Shown here piece after piece: positions 1-9,115 of a stretch of DNA of 18,525 bases; within the stretch, counting starts at the first letter, position 1; each line of letters opens with the position of its first letter. The position numbers and the translations under genes are program-made. The notes under the pieces are model-generated. The model was not told the origin of the DNA. It did no database searches and saw nothing but the letters and a program-made list of their open reading frames with translations. Source of the stretch: Xanthobacteraceae bacterium (GTDB lineage: Bacteria > Pseudomonadota > Alphaproteobacteria > Rhizobiales > Xanthobacteraceae); the NCBI GenBank assembly GCA_019746355.1, contig JAIESC010000203.1, positions 1 through 18,525 on the forward strand. The letters run 5' to 3'.

Positions 1-1
1 G

Positions 2-154
2 GTGCACCGCATCGAGGTCAAGGTCGAGCATCTGGTGCGCGACCTGCCGCCGCTCTACGAGGCGTTCTTCAACGACGCGAAGGCGCGCACCTGCAAGAAG
101 TGCGGCGCGCTGCATCCCGGCAAGAAGCCGCCGCCCGGCTGGGCGAAGATTTGA
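2..154 (+). CDS. 3' end of an unrecognised gene (5' cut by window edge)
   Basis: An open frame runs from the window edge to a TGA at 152-154 and gives about 50 residues ending in KKPPPGWAKI. It carries one CKKCG pair (residues about 31-35), which could be half of a zinc-binding site, in a basic and proline-rich tail. Codons are strongly G/C-biased at the third position, as expected for a real gene here. The true start lies upstream of the window, so the family and function cannot be assigned; the CxxC pair alone is not diagnostic. The next small frame overlaps its stop codon, which suggests translational coupling. Confidence 0.55.
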   Translation: MHRIEVKVEHLVRDLPPLYEAFFNDAKARTCKKCGALHPGKKPPPGWAKI

Positions 155-264
155 GGCGCAAGCCGCAACGGGAATACTCGCACGCGGCTAACGCGGGCCT
201 GATCTTCGCCTCGTTCTGCCTGATCGTGCTCGCCGTCATCACCGCGCTGCTGCCGCGGCGCTGA
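151..264 (+). CDS. Putative small single-pass membrane peptide
   Basis: A 37-residue frame starts at a TTG (151-153) that overlaps the TGA of the preceding gene (152-154). It has a basic N-terminus (RRKPQRE), one hydrophobic segment (residues about 15-34, AGLIFASFCLIVLAVITALL) and a basic PRR end, the layout of a small bitopic membrane protein. Its stop lies 3 bp before the stop of the convergent cupin gene, leaving no unused DNA. An in-frame GTG at 100 is an alternative start. I do not recognise a family. Support is the stop/start overlap, the hydrophobic profile and the packing; a chance open frame in GC-rich DNA is still possible. Confidence 0.4.
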   Translation: MRRKPQREYSHAANAGLIFASFCLIVLAVITALLPRR

Positions 265-267
265 AGA

Positions 268-720
268 CTATTTCGCCTCTTCGACCTGCGTGCTGATGCC
301 GGGACCGTCGCCGGTGATCAGCACGATCACCTCTTCGTCCTTGGCGCCGTCGTAGTGCACCTCCTTGCCGAAATGGGTGACCGCGCCGCCGGCCTTCACC
401 GGAATGGTGGCGTCCTTGTCCCACTTGTTGCCGGTGCCGACGTACCAGGTGCCCTTGATCACGGTGATGAAGCGGTCGTTGGGATGAAAGTGCGGCTTGG
501 AGAACGCGCCGGGCTTGAAGCGGTTCATCACCATGTAGAAGCCGGGCTTGGTCGGGTCGCCGAACAGCACCACCTGGTTGGTCGGGGCGGCGCCGGTGGG
601 ATCGCGCCATTTCAACGCGTCGGCCTGGCGGATGGCGATGGCCTTGGGGTTGAGCTCGACGGCCATGGCGGGGCCTGCGGCGGCAATCAGTAAGGCTGCG
701 GCGACGAAGCGACAGGACAT
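268..720 (-). CDS. Secreted single-domain cupin protein
   Basis: The product is 150 residues long. Residues 1-20 form a signal peptide ending in AMA, so the protein is probably periplasmic. The rest is one small beta-barrel cupin. Cupin motif 1 is seen as GAFSKPHFHPNDRF (about 71-84), giving metal-binding candidates H77 and H79, with N81/D82 where many cupins have Glu. Motif 2 contains a PVKAGG turn followed by H116 and H122. A GGAGG lies 5 bases upstream of the ATG (complement of 726-730), which fixes the start. Secreted cupins of this type are often annotated only as cupin-domain proteins, and the substrate or ligand is unknown. It is transcribed away from the binding-protein gene at 1059 and converges on the small frames at 2-264. 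Confidence 0.85.
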   Translation of the reverse strand: MSCRFVAAALLIAAAGPAMAVELNPKAIAIRQADALKWRDPTGAAPTNQVVLFGDPTKPGFYMVMNRFKPGAFSKPHFHPNDRFITVIKGTWYVGTGNKWDKDATIPVKAGGAVTHFGKEVHYDGAKDEEVIVLITGDGPGISTQVEEAK

Positions 721-725
721 GGAAA

Positions 726-730
726 CCTCC
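726..730 (-). promoter_or_regulatory. Ribosome binding site of the cupin gene
   Basis: The complement reads GGAGG, five bases before the ATG at 720. It supports that start over the longer overlapping frame on the same strand. Confidence 0.7.
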
Positions 731-975
731 CCAGATGCTTGATCGTGACTGGGCTGCCTTGGGCGGCCAATGGCGAAGCCTAGCCGAAATTTCCCGCAGG
801 AGGTGCAGCAACTCCGCGTGATGGGATGGGTTGGAGTGGCTGCGCCGGCCTCTCGTGGCGCGGTTCGCGCTGGCGAGCCATAAGCGCGTTTACGCGCGTC
901 TTCGACGCGCTATGGCGAGCGGCCAGCGCGAGCACTTTAGAGTGGCCGCGCTCGGCGGCGCGGCAGGCTGGCGCG

Positions 976-1005
976 TTGACAAGGGGGCCAAAGCCAGCGC
1001 GATAT
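976..1005 (+). promoter_or_regulatory. Candidate sigma-70-type promoter of the TctC gene
   Basis: TTGACA at 976-981 is a perfect -35 hexamer. After 18 bases comes CGATAT (1000-1005), close to the CTATAT-like -10 seen in alphaproteobacteria; GATATT at 1001-1006 is the alternative. Transcription would start near 1012, giving a leader of about 45 bases before the ATG at 1059. This is pattern-based only. Confidence 0.4.
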
Positions 1006-1058
1006 TGCGCGCCGATGTTTGGAGCGACGGTCGGCGGGCAGGAATTCGGAGGTGGTCA

Positions 1059-2030
1059 ATGATCAAAAAACTCACCGCCATCGCTGCGGCGGCCGTAGCG
1101 TTCGTTGCGGCGGCGCCTGCCGCGCAAAGCCAGGACTATCCGAACCGGCTGATCAAGGTCATCCAGGGCTTCCCGCCGGGCGGCAATGTCGATCTGATCG
1201 CCCGCATTCTGGGCAGCGAGATGGAAAAAAGCCTCGGCCAGTCGATCGTGGTCGAGGCCAAGCCCGGCCTTGCCGGCGCGCTCGCCGCCGAGACCGTGGC
1301 GCGCGCCGACGCCGACGGCTACACGCTCCTGGTGCTGCCGAGCGCGCATCCCGCCTATGGGGCGCTCGCCAAGAACGTGAAGTTCAAGGTGGTCGACGAC
1401 TTCTCGTGGATTTCGATCGCGAGCTTCTATCCCTTCATCATCTGCGTGAAGGCGGACTCGCGCTTCAAGACCCTGAAGCAGCTGGTCGACGAGGCAAAGT
1501 CCAAGCCCGGCGAGCTGAAGTACGGCTCCGCCGGCGTCGGCTCTATTCTGCACACCACGGTCGAGCTGATCGGCAGCCAGACCAAGACCAAGTTCCTGCA
1601 CGTGCCCTACCGCGGCGAGGCGCCGGCGCTCACCGGCGTGCTCACCGGCGACGTCGATTTCATCGCCGCCACCACCGGGCCGATCAGCGCGCGGCTGAAG
1701 TCGGGCGAGTTCCGCGCGCTTGCGGTGACCGGCAAGACCCGCTGGCCGGATTTCCCCGACGTGCCGACGGTCGCCGAAACCATCCTGCCGGGCTTCGAGG
1801 TGATCTCCTGGACCGGCATGGCGGCGCCGGCGAACCTGCCGAAGCCGATCGTCGACCGGCTCAACAGCGAAGTGCGCAAGGCGCTGGCCGCGCCCGACGT
1901 GAAGCAGAAGCTCACGGCGATGGGCGGGGACCCGCGCGCCACCACGCCGGACGAGATGAAGGCCCTGGTGTCGCGGCAATACGAGACCTGGAAGAAGCTC
2001 GCCGCCGAGGCGAACCTGTCGATCAATTGA
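1059..2030 (+). CDS. TctC/Bug-family tripartite tricarboxylate transporter substrate-binding protein
   Basis: The product is 323 residues long. Residues 1 to about 24 form a signal peptide (basic MIKK, an Ala/Val core, then AAQSQ). The mature part shows the Bug/TctC layout: QGFPPGGNVDLIARILG (strongly conserved FPPGG), GQSIVVEAKPG, ARADADGYTLL, then LKYGSAGVGSILHTTVEL in domain 2, HVPYRGEAPALTGVLTGDVDF and PDVPTVAE. It should bind an organic anion in the periplasm. The start is the ATG at 1059, preceded by GGAGGTGG (1048-1055); the open frame continues upstream to 831 but lacks signals. No TctA or TctB membrane partners are in the window, so it is an orphan binding protein, common in this group. 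The two enzyme genes downstream suggest that its ligand feeds their pathway. The ligand cannot be read from the sequence. Confidence 0.93.
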   Translation: MIKKLTAIAAAAVAFVAAAPAAQSQDYPNRLIKVIQGFPPGGNVDLIARILGSEMEKSLGQSIVVEAKPGLAGALAAETVARADADGYTLLVLPSAHPAYGALAKNVKFKVVDDFSWISIASFYPFIICVKADSRFKTLKQLVDEAKSKPGELKYGSAGVGSILHTTVELIGSQTKTKFLHVPYRGEAPALTGVLTGDVDFIAATTGPISARLKSGEFRALAVTGKTRWPDFPDVPTVAETILPGFEVISWTGMAAPANLPKPIVDRLNSEVRKALAAPDVKQKLTAMGGDPRATTPDEMKALVSRQYETWKKLAAEANLSIN

Positions 2031-2044
2031 CCGCGCTTGCGGTC
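2029..2044 (+). terminator. Hairpin overlapping the TctC stop codon
   Basis: GACCGC (2029-2034) and GCGGTC (2039-2044) form a perfect 6-bp stem around a GCTT loop, starting inside the TGA stop. There is no clean U-tract, only TTTCTTT about 15 bases later. It may be a weak terminator or an RNA-stabilising hairpin that sets the ratio of binding protein to enzymes. Confidence 0.35.
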
Positions 2045-2140
2045 GTTCCGGGAGCGCCTTTCTTTATCGTCATTCCGGGCCCGCTTTCGGCAAGGGCTCC
2101 GCTTCGCTAAACTCTTGCGCAGCAACTGATCCGCTGATCC

Positions 2141-2154
2141 GGAGAATGCCCATG
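2141..2154 (+). promoter_or_regulatory. Ribosome binding site deciding the M24 peptidase start
   Basis: GGAG at 2141-2144 is 1 base from ATG 2146 and 7 bases from ATG 2152. Normal spacing selects the second ATG, removing two residues from the longest frame. Confidence 0.6.
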
Positions 2155-3339
2155 AACGCGCCCGTCAAAGCATCGTCCACCATTCCGTTCGACGCCGGCC
2201 GCCTCGACAGGCTGATGGACGAGGCCGGCATGGACGTGCTGATCGCGACCTCGAAGCACAACGTGCAATACTTGCTCGGCGGCCACCGCGCGTTCTTCTT
2301 CGATTACATGGACGCGATGGGTCTCAGCCGCTATTTGCCGGTGCTGGTCTACGTGAAAGGCGCGCCGGACAAGGCGGCCTATTTCGGCCATCGCCTCGAG
2401 AACTTCCAGCGCGACAACCATCCGTTCTGGACGCCGGTGCAGCTCTGCAATTCGTCGGGCTCGACCGACACCATGCAGAAGGCGGTCGAGCACGTCCGCA
2501 AGGCCGGCATCAGGACAACAGGCATCGGCGCGGAGCTGTCGTTCCTGCCGGTCGACGCCGGCCGGACGCTGCAGGACGCCTTTGCCGGCACGAAGTTCAC
2601 CGACTGCCTGTTCGTGCTGGAGCGGATGCGCGCGATCAAGACGCCCGACGAGCTGAAGAAGCTCAAGGTCGCCTCGGAAGCGGTGCTCGATTCCATGAAG
2701 GCGGTCATCGCCGGGCACAAGCCCGGCGCAACCAAGGCGGAATTGACCGAGGCGCTGCGCCGCGAGGAGACCAACCGCGGGCTGACCTTCGAGTATTGCC
2801 TGATCACCGCCGGCACCTCGCTCAACCGCGCGCCGTCGGAACAGGTCTGGGGCAAGGGCGATATTCTTTCGCTCGACTCCGGCGGCAACTATCACGGCTA
2901 TATCGGCGACATCTGCCGCATGGCGATCCAGGGCGAGCCGGACGCCGAGCTCGAGGACATGCTGGCCGACATCGAGGAGATCCAGCGCGCCTCGATGAAG
3001 CCGATCAAGGCCGGCGCCATGGGCAGCGAGATCTACCGGCAGGCCGAGGAGCGGCTGGCGAAGTCGAAGTACCACAACAACATGCACTTCCTCGGCCACG
3101 GCATGGGCCTCGTGAGCCACGAGGCGCCGCGGCTGACCAGCACCGGGCCGGTGCCGTATGACGACTACGACGCGCACCGGCCGCTCGAGGCGGGCATGGT
3201 GATCTCGGTCGAGACCACGCTTCAGCATCCCAAGCGCGGCTTCATCAAGCTCGAGGACACCGCGGTCGTCACCGCCACCGGCTTCGAGATCTACGGCGAG
3301 GGCGCGCGCGGCTGGAACCGCGGCGGCACTGCGGCGTGA
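2152..3339 (+). CDS. M24-family metallopeptidase (Xaa-Pro aminopeptidase/creatinase-type)
   Basis: The product is 395 residues long. The N-terminal creatinase-like domain covers about residues 10-150 (DVLIATSKHNVQYLLGG is typical). The C-terminal pita-bread M24 domain covers about 160-390. All five dinuclear-metal ligands are visible: D242 (LSLDSGG), D253 (IGDICRM), H316 (LGHGMGL), E354 (SVETTL) and E368 (KLEDTAV), so it should be an active metal-dependent hydrolase. I chose the ATG at 2152 because GGAG (2141-2144) sits 7 bases before it; the ATG at 2146 would leave only 1 base. There is no signal peptide, so it is probably cytoplasmic. M24 members cleave Xaa-Pro peptides or act on small C-N compounds such as creatine. 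The neighbouring binding protein and enolase-superfamily gene favour small-molecule catabolism over peptide trimming, but this is inference. Confidence 0.9.
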   Translation: MNAPVKASSTIPFDAGRLDRLMDEAGMDVLIATSKHNVQYLLGGHRAFFFDYMDAMGLSRYLPVLVYVKGAPDKAAYFGHRLENFQRDNHPFWTPVQLCNSSGSTDTMQKAVEHVRKAGIRTTGIGAELSFLPVDAGRTLQDAFAGTKFTDCLFVLERMRAIKTPDELKKLKVASEAVLDSMKAVIAGHKPGATKAELTEALRREETNRGLTFEYCLITAGTSLNRAPSEQVWGKGDILSLDSGGNYHGYIGDICRMAIQGEPDAELEDMLADIEEIQRASMKPIKAGAMGSEIYRQAEERLAKSKYHNNMHFLGHGMGLVSHEAPRLTSTGPVPYDDYDAHRPLEAGMVISVETTLQHPKRGFIKLEDTAVVTATGFEIYGEGARGWNRGGTAA

Positions 3340-3367
3340 CCGCGCGTTCTTCGGTGGGGCACCGTTC

Positions 3368-4519
<1,152 letters not shown>

Positions 4520-4520
4520 G

Positions 4521-4544
4521 GCCCGGAAGGCCCATTCTCCGGGC
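4521..4544 (+). terminator. Candidate terminator hairpin after the enolase-superfamily gene
   Basis: GCCCGGA (4521-4527) and TCCGGGC (4538-4544) form a perfect 7-bp stem with a 10-base loop, starting one base after the stop codon. No U-run follows, so it would have to act as a weak or Rho-assisted stop. It marks the likely end of the catabolic unit. Confidence 0.4.
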
Positions 4545-4586
4545 ACGGCGGCCCTCCGATTTGTCAGGTTTTTCCCTGAATTCCGC

Positions 4587-4616
4587 TTGAACTGGACGGC
4601 TGGTTCGGGGGATCAT
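4587..4616 (+). promoter_or_regulatory. Weak promoter candidate for the RND operon
   Basis: TTGAAC (4587-4592) and GATCAT (4611-4616) are 18 bases apart in the 198-bp gap before the RND pump gene. Both hexamers are imperfect. I see no other regulator-binding palindrome in the gap, and no regulator gene is adjacent. Confidence 0.2.
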
Positions 4617-4717
4617 TTCCAAAAGCAAGAAACGACTCGGCGGCCGCAACCGGAGCCCTCGGAAGCAGAGGGATCGGCGCGGAAGCCGTTCAAAAGTCGT
4701 CGATTTTCCGGTTGGGG

Positions 4718-7700
4718 ATGGGCCTTTGGATGATCGGACTCGTACGCCTCGCGCTGCGGCGGCCATACACCATGGCCATTGCGGGGCTGCTCATCATGCT
4801 GATGGGCTTTCTCTCCGTGCAGCGCATGGTCGTCGACATCTTCCCCAACATCGACATTCCGGTGGTCTACGTCGCCTGGAACTATCCCGGTCTCTCGGCC
4901 GAGGACATGGAGCGCCGCGTCGTCCTGGTCAGCGAGCGCTCGTATTCGACCACGGTCAACGGCATCGAGCGCATTGAATCGCTGTCGATCCCGGGGCTCG
5001 GCATCCTCAAGGTCTATTTCACGCAAGGCACCGACATCGGCGGCGCCATCGCCCAGATCAACGCGCAGAACAATTCGATCCTGCGCATTGCGCCGCCCGG
5101 CATCACGCCGCCGAACATGATCCGCTTCAACGCCTCGAACGTGCCGGTGGTGCAGGTCACGCTCAACAGCACGACCGTCCCCGAGCAGCAGATCTTCGAC
5201 TACGGGCTGAACTTCCTGCGCACCCGGCTGTTCACCATCCCGGGCCTGTCGATCCCCGCGCCCTATGGCGGCAAGCAGCGCCAGATCATCGTCGACGTCG
5301 ATCCGGCCAGGCTCAGCTCCAAGGGCCTGTCGCAGATGGACGTGGTCAGCGCGTTGCAGACCACGAACGTCATCGTGCCCGCCGGCATCGCCCGCATCGG
5401 CGAGCGCGAGTTCAACGTCAAGCTCAACTCGAGCCCGCTGGTCGTCGATCAGTTTCATCAATTGCCGGTCGGCGTGCGCGACGGCCTGACCGTGCTGCTG
5501 GGCGACGTCGCCAAGGTCAGCGACAGCTTCGCGGCCCAGCAGAACGCCGTGCGCATCAACGGCCAGCGCGCAAGCTACATGAACATCCTGAAGAACTCCG
5601 ACGCCTCGACCATCGCCGTGGTGAAGGCGGTGCGCGACTTCCTGCCCGAGATGCAGGCCACCGCGCCGGAGGGGATCGAGCTCAAGCTCGATTTCGATCA
5701 GTCGGTGTTCGTGCAGGGCGCCGTCGACAATATCGTGCACGAAGCGATCCTGTCGTCGATCCTCGTCTCGCTGATGATCCTGATCTTCCTCGGCAGTTGG
5801 CGGAACACCGTGATCGTGTCGCTGTCGATCCCGCTGTCGATCGCGGCCGGCGTCGCCGGCCTGTTCCTCACCGGCCAGACCATCAACCTGATGACGCTCG
5901 GCGGGCTCGCGCTCGCCATCGGCCTCCTGGTCGACAACGCCACGGTGACGATCGAGAACATCCACCGCAACCAGACGCTCGGCAAGCCGCTGACGGTCGC
6001 GATCCTCGACGGCTCCAGCGAGGTGATCCAGCCGCTGACGGTGGCGACGCTCGCGATCTGCATCGTGTTCGCCCCGGTGCTGCTGCTCACCGGCCCGTCG
6101 CGCTTCCTGTTCATCCCGCTCGCCATCACCGTGGTGCTGGCGATGCTCGCGTCCTACGTGCTGTCGTTCACCGTCACGCCGGCGCTTGCGCGCTATCTGC
6201 TCAAGGACCACGACGATCACGCGCCCAGAAACATCTTCGGCCGGTTTTCGGCGGCGTTCGACCGCGGCTTCGAGCGGGTGAAAACCGCCTATGGCAACAC
6301 TCTCGCGGCGACCTTGCAGCGGCGCGGCTTCGTGCTCGGCTGCTTCGGGCTCGTCGTCGTCTGCACCGGCGCGCTTGCGCCGAACGTCGGCACCGATTTT
6401 TTCCCGACCTCGGATGTCGGCATCCTCAAGATGCATCTGCGCGCACCGCGCGGCATGCGGCTCGAGGAAACCGAGAAGACCGTCGCCAAGGTCGAGGAGG
6501 CGATCCGGCAGATCATTCCTGCGAAGGAGATGCGGACCATCAACGTCACGATCGGCCTGCCGTTCTCGCTCAATCTCGCCTTCGTGCCGAGCGACAACAC
6601 CAGCGGCATGAACGCCGAGTTCCTGATCTCGCTCAATCACGGCCACAAGCCGACGGTCGAGTACCAGCGCAAGATCAGGGACAAGCTCAACGCCGAGTTC
6701 CCGGGCAATCTGTTCTATTTCCAGACCGCAGATATCGTCAGCCAGGTTCTGAACTTCGGCCTCGCCGCGCCGATCGACATCCAGATCCAGGACTCGAACT
6801 TCCCGCGCGCCTATGCCTCGGCGCAGCGCATCCTGCGCGAGATCCAGAAGGTGCCGGGCATCGTCGATCCGCGCATCCAGCAGGTGCTCGACTTTCCGAC
6901 CATCCAGATCGACGTCGATCGCCAGCGTGCCGCGCGCATGGGCATCGCCCAGCGTGACGTCGCCAACAACATGCTGACCTCGCTGGCCGGCAGCGCGCTG
7001 GTCGGGCCGACCTATTACATCAACCCGCAGACCGGCGTGAATTACATCGTCGCCGTGCAGACACCGGCCGACAAGATCAACTCGGTGCAGGACGTCCTCA
7101 ACCTTTCGGCCAATCCGGCGGCGCCCAACATCAATCCCAGCATCCAGCCGACCACGCTGACGACGCTGCCGGGCAACCAGGTGACGCGCATCTCCGACAT
7201 CGCCTCGATGCAACCGACCACCAGCATGCAGTCGATCAGCCACTACACCGTGCAGCGCGTGGTGGACGTGCTCGCCAATGTCGACAGCCGCGATCTCGGC
7301 GGCGTCGCCGCCGAGATCAAGCGGATCATCGCCGAGGAGCAGAAGAACCTGCCGTCGACGGTCAAGATCTTCCTGCGCGGCCAGAACGAGGTGATGGAAA
7401 CGTCGTTCAAGAACCTCGCGCTCGGCCTGATCCTCGCGATCATCCTGGTCTATGCGCTGCTGGTCGTGCTGTTTCAGTCCTGGGTCGATCCGTTCATCAT
7501 CATGATGGCGGTGCCCGGCGCGCTGGTCGGCATCCTGTGGACGCTGGCGATGACCGGCACCACCATCAACGTCGCCTCGCTGATGGGCTCGATCATGTCG
7601 GTCGGCATCGCCGTGTCGAACTCGATCCTGGTGGTGAGCTTCGCCAACGACCTGCGCAGCCGCAACGAAAGCCTGACGCCGTTCCAGGCGGTGATCGAGG

Positions 7701-7978
7701 CCGGCAAGACCAGGCTTCGGCCGATCCTGATGACCGCGCTCGCCATGATCATCGGCATGGTCCCGATGGCGCTGGCGCTCGGCGAGGCGGGCGAGCAGAA
7801 CGCGCCGCTCGGCCGCGCCGTGATCGGCGGGCTCGCCTTCGCCACGGTCGCGACGCTCATTCTCGTGCCGGTGTTCTACACCTTGCTGCGGCGGCAACTG
7901 CCGACCCTGCACATGCTGGACAAGCGCTTCGAGGCTGAGGCCGCGGGCGCGTCTTCTGGAGGTTCCGCCCATGCCTGA
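4718..7978 (+). CDS. RND-family efflux permease (inner-membrane pump)
   Basis: The product is about 1086 residues long, normal for an HAE-type RND pump. The first membrane helix follows LVRLALRRPYT; then come the first porter domain, helices 2-6 (about 340-500), a helix near 545, the second porter domain (from GTDFFPTSD, about 560) and the last helix bundle (about 900-1060). Helix 4 reads LAIGLLVDNATVTIEN: D406 is kept, but the second relay Asp of AcrB is N407. Helix 10 reads SVGIAVSNSILVVSFAND, with S967 where AcrB has its relay Lys. RLRPILMTALAMIIGMVPMALALG marks helices 11-12. Starts at 4712 (TTG), 4718 (ATG) and 4730 (ATG) are all possible; GGATGGG suits 4730 and the difference is a few residues. 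The stop overlaps the adaptor start by 8 bases. Substrate unknown. Confidence 0.93.
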   Translation: MGLWMIGLVRLALRRPYTMAIAGLLIMLMGFLSVQRMVVDIFPNIDIPVVYVAWNYPGLSAEDMERRVVLVSERSYSTTVNGIERIESLSIPGLGILKVYFTQGTDIGGAIAQINAQNNSILRIAPPGITPPNMIRFNASNVPVVQVTLNSTTVPEQQIFDYGLNFLRTRLFTIPGLSIPAPYGGKQRQIIVDVDPARLSSKGLSQMDVVSALQTTNVIVPAGIARIGEREFNVKLNSSPLVVDQFHQLPVGVRDGLTVLLGDVAKVSDSFAAQQNAVRINGQRASYMNILKNSDASTIAVVKAVRDFLPEMQATAPEGIELKLDFDQSVFVQGAVDNIVHEAILSSILVSLMILIFLGSWRNTVIVSLSIPLSIAAGVAGLFLTGQTINLMTLGGLALAIGLLVDNATVTIENIHRNQTLGKPLTVAILDGSSEVIQPLTVATLAICIVFAPVLLLTGPSRFLFIPLAITVVLAMLASYVLSFTVTPALARYLLKDHDDHAPRNIFGRFSAAFDRGFERVKTAYGNTLAATLQRRGFVLGCFGLVVVCTGALAPNVGTDFFPTSDVGILKMHLRAPRGMRLEETEKTVAKVEEAIRQIIPAKEMRTINVTIGLPFSLNLAFVPSDNTSGMNAEFLISLNHGHKPTVEYQRKIRDKLNAEFPGNLFYFQTADIVSQVLNFGLAAPIDIQIQDSNFPRAYASAQRILREIQKVPGIVDPRIQQVLDFPTIQIDVDRQRAARMGIAQRDVANNMLTSLAGSALVGPTYYINPQTGVNYIVAVQTPADKINSVQDVLNLSANPAAPNINPSIQPTTLTTLPGNQVTRISDIASMQPTTSMQSISHYTVQRVVDVLANVDSRDLGGVAAEIKRIIAEEQKNLPSTVKIFLRGQNEVMETSFKNLALGLILAIILVYALLVVLFQSWVDPFIIMMAVPGALVGILWTLAMTGTTINVASLMGSIMSVGIAVSNSILVVSFANDLRSRNESLTPFQAVIEAGKTRLRPILMTALAMIIGMVPMALALGEAGEQNAPLGRAVIGGLAFATVATLILVPVFYTLLRRQLPTLHMLDKRFEAEAAGASSGGSAHA

Positions 7979-9101
7979 CGTTCAACCGGCGCCCGACGCG
8001 GGCCGCGGCCGCCCGGCGAAGCTCTACATCGCCGGCGCCTGCATCGTGGCGGTCGCGGCCGCCGCGGCCGGCTATTTCCACTTCAGCCGCAATTCCAGCG
8101 TCGCCACGGCGCGCGAGGCGCGCGGCAGCGTGGTGGCGCTCGGCCCGCGCGTCGAAGTGGTGGCCGCAACCCAGGGGCCGAAGGAGCGGACCATCACGCT
8201 CCTGGCCGACGTGCGCGCCAACCAGTCGGCGACGCTCTATTCCAAGGTCAGCGGCTATGTGAAGACGCTGCACGCGGACCGCGGCGACCGGGTGGAGGCG
8301 GGGCAGGTCGTGGCCCTGATCGAGTCGCCCGAGATCGACCAGCAGTACGCCGCGGCGGTGACCGACCTCGAGCACAAGCGCCGCAATCTCGCGCGCTCGC
8401 AGGATCTTTTCTCCCGTGGCAATGCCACGCAGGTGTCGATGCTGCAGTTCGAGACCGACGCGCGCGTCGCCGAGGCGAACGTCAAGGGCCTGCAGACGCT
8501 GAAGGACTACCAGACCGTTCGGGCGCCGTTTGCCGGCCGCGTCACCGCGCGCTTCGTCGATGCCGGCGCACTGATCACCAACGCGCAGACCAACATTGTC
8601 AGTGCGCTGCCGCTGATGACGGTCTCAGACGACAGCCGGCTTCGCGTGTTCTGCTACGTCCAGCAGGTCGACGTGCCTTACGTGAGCGTTGGCGACACCG
8701 CCTACGTGGTGGACGCCACCGATCCCAAGCGCCGGATCGCGGCCAAGATCAGCCGCATGACGGGGGAACTCGAGACCCGCACGCGCACCATGCAGATCGA
8801 GGTCAACATCGACAATTCGGAAGGTTTCCTCGCCGCCGGCAGCTTCGCCTATGTGACGATCCACATCCCGATCCAGAGCTATCCGCAGATCCCGGTCAGC
8901 GGCCTTCTGGTGCGGGGCTCGGAAACCATGGTGGCGGCGATCGAGAACGACACGCTGCGCTACAAGCCGGTCAAGATCGCTTCGACCGACGGCAACGTGG
9001 TGACGGTGGCGGAGGGGCTCCGGCAGGGCGACCGCGTGGCGATCAACCTGCCGGATGAAGTGACGAACGGCAGCAAGGTGCAGCCGATCCTGAGGAAGTG
9101 A
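7971..9101 (+). CDS. RND efflux periplasmic adaptor (membrane fusion protein)
   Basis: The product is 376 residues long. Residues about 18-38 form an N-terminal membrane anchor with no lipobox, unlike lipoprotein adaptors such as AcrA. Then come the barrel-sandwich half motif KVSGYVKTLHADRGDRVEAGQ, a helical hairpin (about 115-165), the second half motif YQTVRAPFAGRVTARFVDAG, a beta-barrel (DDSRLRVFCYVQQVDVPYV) and the membrane-proximal domain ending VATINLPDE-like. It links the RND pump to an outer-membrane channel. GGAGG (7958-7962) lies 8 bases before the ATG, inside the pump gene, so the two are translationally coupled. The pump-then-adaptor order is less usual than adaptor-first. No channel gene is adjacent; the TolC at 16879 is the nearest candidate. 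Confidence 0.93.
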   Translation: MPDVQPAPDAGRGRPAKLYIAGACIVAVAAAAAGYFHFSRNSSVATAREARGSVVALGPRVEVVAATQGPKERTITLLADVRANQSATLYSKVSGYVKTLHADRGDRVEAGQVVALIESPEIDQQYAAAVTDLEHKRRNLARSQDLFSRGNATQVSMLQFETDARVAEANVKGLQTLKDYQTVRAPFAGRVTARFVDAGALITNAQTNIVSALPLMTVSDDSRLRVFCYVQQVDVPYVSVGDTAYVVDATDPKRRIAAKISRMTGELETRTRTMQIEVNIDNSEGFLAAGSFAYVTIHIPIQSYPQIPVSGLLVRGSETMVAAIENDTLRYKPVKIASTDGNVVTVAEGLRQGDRVAINLPDEVTNGSKVQPILRK

Positions 9102-9115
9102 CGCGCGGGGTCACT
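9097..9115. terminator. Palindrome shared by two convergent stop codons
   Basis: AGTGAC (9097-9102) and GTCACT (9110-9115) form a 6-bp stem around a 7-base loop. The stem contains the TGA of the adaptor gene (9099-9101) and touches the stop of infA on the other strand (9115-9117). The genes converge with 13 bp between them, so this may serve as a bidirectional transcription end, though no U-runs are present. Confidence 0.35.

Larger units (their letters stand above)
721..1058. other. Divergent intergenic region, no gene seen
   Basis: These 338 bases separate the divergent cupin and TctC-type genes. A plus-strand frame open from 831 continues into the TctC gene, but its upstream part (MEWLRRPLV...) resembles no protein I know and has no ribosome binding site. 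I see a promoter-like pair at 976-1005 and ribosome binding sites at both ends, and nothing else I can support. Confidence 0.5.

Noticed and set aside
831..1058. N-terminal extension of the TctC-type protein
   Set aside because: The open frame continues upstream, but a clear signal peptide and ribosome binding site mark the ATG at 1059.
2069..2148. Intergenic palindrome with CATTCCGG and CCGGAGAATG ends before the M24 gene
   Set aside because: The arms match only with a 2-base interruption and the right end coincides with the ribosome binding site and ATG. It may be a repeat relic, but the evidence is too thin.
4613..7972. A 1119-codon open frame on the minus strand
   Set aside because: It is exactly antisense to the RND pump gene, is rich in His, Arg and Asp with no recognisable domain, and reflects the codon bias of the real gene.
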